A stretch of DNA of 64,000 nucleotides. It comes from Hymenobacter wooponensis (lineage in GTDB: Bacteria > Bacteroidota > Bacteroidia > Cytophagales > Hymenobacteraceae). Location: the NCBI RefSeq assembly GCF_004745865.1, contig NZ_SRKZ01000001.1, positions 1,116,001 through 1,180,000 of the forward strand, read 5' to 3'. The translations under genes and the position numbers were made by a program. Positions 62,704-64,000 of the stretch are shown one piece after another. A model generated the notes under the pieces. It was not told the origin of the DNA. It ran no database searches and saw only the letters and a list, made by a program, of their open reading frames with translations. Numbering within the stretch: the first letter of the stretch is position 1; each line of letters begins with the position of its first letter.

Positions 62704-63954
62704 ATGTCGCTTCAAGATACTTTCCGGGCAACACAAGTAGCCAGCCGCACCCTAGGCCAGGTTCCCGCCGCAGCCATTCAAGCAGTGCTGCTAGACCTGG
62801 CCACGGCCGCCGTAGCTGAAACCCCTTTTCTGCTCGCAGAAAATGAGAAGGACCTGGCGCGCATGGCGCCGGATGATCCGAAATACGACCGCCTGAAGCT
62901 AACGGAAGCCCGCATAGCTGCTATTGCCGAGGACATCTGCAACGTGGCCTTCCTCCCTTCGCCGCTAGGCCAGGTACTGCAGCAACGGACGCTGCCCAAT
63001 GCCCTGCACCTGTCTAAAATCAGGGTACCATTGGGCGTGGTGGGTGTTATTTACGAAGCCCGCCCCAACGTGACCTTCGATGTGGCGGCGCTCTGCCTAA
63101 AGACTGGCAACGCCTGCCTGCTTAAAGGCGGCTCTGACGCCGCTCACTCCAATCAGGCCATCAGCACGGTAATTCAGCGGGTGCTAGGCCAGCATGGCCT
63201 TGACGCCAACAGCGTCACGCTACTCCCCCCCGACCGCCAGGCCACGGAAGCCTTGCTGCAGGCTATCGGCTATGTAGATGTATTGATTCCGCGCGGCAGC
63301 CAGCAGCTCATCGACTACGTGCGCCAAAACGCCAAAGTGCCCGTCATCGAAACCGGTGCCGGCATCGTGCACACCTACTTCGACGAAACCGCTGACTTGG
63401 TGAAGGGGCAAGCCATTATTCACAACGCCAAAACCCGCCGCGTCAGCGTCTGCAATGCCCTCGACTGCCTGCTAATACACGAGGCTCGTTTATCTGATCT
63501 GCCCTCACTGCTGGCCCCACTAGGCCAGTCGGGCGTGCTGCTTTATGCTGATACCCAAGCCCATCAAGCCCTAAACAGCGCTTATCCCACCGAGCTACTG
63601 CAACCCGCCATGGAAGAGCACTTCGGCACCGAATTTCTCTCCCTGAAGCTGGCCGTTAAGACCGTAACAGGCCTAGACGAGGCCCTAAGCCACATTGCCG
63701 CCCACAGTTCCAAGCACAGCGAGGCCATCATCTCGGAAGATACCGCCCACATCGAGCAGTTTCTGAACCAAGTAGATGCGGCGGCCGTGTACGCCAACGC
63801 CTCCACCGCCTTCACTGACGGCGCCCAGTTCGGCCTCGGCGCCGAAATTGGCATTAGCACCCAGAAGCTCCACGCCCGCGGCCCCATGGGCTTAGAGGAA
63901 CTCACCAGCTACAAGTGGCAGGTAAGAGGTGATGGGCAGGTGCGTAAAAGCTAA
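62704..63954 (+). CDS. proA: Gamma-glutamyl phosphate reductase
   Basis: 416 aa aldehyde dehydrogenase-fold enzyme. Family patterns: [53 protein letters not shown], the catalytic cysteine in [16 protein letters not shown], and [20 protein letters not shown] near the end. It reduces gamma-glutamyl phosphate with NADPH to glutamate semialdehyde in proline synthesis. It probably has its own promoter given the 317-bp gap after proB. Confidence 0.97.
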   Translation: MSLQDTFRATQVASRTLGQVPAAAIQAVLLDLATAAVAETPFLLAENEKDLARMAPDDPKYDRLKLTEARIAAIAEDICNVAFLPSPLGQVLQQRTLPNALHLSKIRVPLGVVGVIYEARPNVTFDVAALCLKTGNACLLKGGSDAAHSNQAISTVIQRVLGQHGLDANSVTLLPPDRQATEALLQAIGYVDVLIPRGSQQLIDYVRQNAKVPVIETGAGIVHTYFDETADLVKGQAIIHNAKTRRVSVCNALDCLLIHEARLSDLPSLLAPLGQSGVLLYADTQAHQALNSAYPTELLQPAMEEHFGTEFLSLKLAVKTVTGLDEALSHIAAHSSKHSEAIISEDTAHIEQFLNQVDAAAVYANASTAFTDGAQFGLGAEIGISTQKLHARGPMGLEELTSYKWQVRGDGQVRKS

Positions 63955-63970
63955 AATTTATAACTAGGCT

Positions 63971-64000
63971 CCCCTCCTCAGATGAGGAGGGGTTGGGGGT
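63971..64000. repeat. Start of a G/C-rich palindromic repeat (cut by the window edge)
   Basis: CCCCTCCTCA (63971-63980) and TGAGGAGGGG (63983-63992) form a perfect palindrome, followed by TTGGGGGT at the edge. This resembles one arm of the inverted repeat at 27577-27702, so the partner arm may lie just outside. It could also act as the proA terminator. Confidence 0.6.

Overview
The window looks like a chromosomal segment of a GC-rich member of the Bacteroidota, most probably Hymenobacter or a close relative. The support is: TAnnTTTG-type -7 promoter elements (14769, 17761, 20023), a SusC-like TonB-dependent receptor, lipoproteins with Bacteroidota-style lipoboxes, DUF3050/DUF2339/DUF1223 proteins of the kind common in this group, intergenic TGTCAT...GAGC palindromes, and a striking excess of the heptamer CTAGGCC/GGCCTAG. 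The genus is an inference from protein style, not from a marker gene. No rRNA, tRNA, CRISPR array, prophage or insertion sequence was seen.

Layout. 1-12.4 kb: end of an unknown Ala/Pro-rich protein, an NtrC-family (sigma-54) response regulator, a TlpA-like thioredoxin, then a complete potassium-uptake island (a 31-aa membrane peptide, kdpF, kdpA, kdpB, kdpC, an outer-membrane porin, a KdpD-like sensor without its kinase half, and a separate HAMP-PAS histidine kinase). 12.4-16.6 kb: a small lipoprotein, DUF3050 protein and lipoprotein MsrB on the minus strand, then the GTPase TypA/BipA. 16.7-26 kb: an unknown lipoprotein, then an OmpR-type two-component pair and a czcCBA-type heavy-metal RND exporter that share a 21-bp operator-like repeat. 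26-31 kb: acylphosphatase, NagA, a G/C-rich inverted repeat, a TonB-dependent receptor and a DUF2071 protein. 31-33.3 kb: an AT-richer pocket with small unknown membrane and secreted proteins. 33.3-37.6 kb: DUF1223 protein, cytochrome b561 plus a molybdopterin oxidoreductase, a membrane protein and a SpoU methyltransferase. 37.8-44.8 kb: two histidine kinase/single-domain receiver pairs flanking a secreted Gly/Tyr-rich protein. 45-51.2 kb: endonuclease III-like glycosylase, small membrane protein, DUF167, ZIP transporter, then a cluster of a TPR-AAA+ ATPase with two paralogous TPR-membrane proteins. 51.3-64 kb: AmtB, threonine synthase with a LysR regulator, a giant DUF2339 membrane protein, an M28 peptidase, and proB/proA.

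How the genes work together. The Kdp island appears self-contained: ATPase, an outer-membrane channel and a sensor split over two genes; no OmpR-type KdpE is nearby, so the NtrC-type regulator at 402-1754 is the best local candidate for the output. The metal-efflux region carries its own regulation in the form of shared 11-bp-phased CTAAT repeats before both the regulator pair and the efflux operon. The most system-like unexplained unit is the TPR-AAA+ ATPase with its two TPR membrane partners (47.3-51.2 kb). Several intergenic gaps are filled by palindromic repeats rather than genes.
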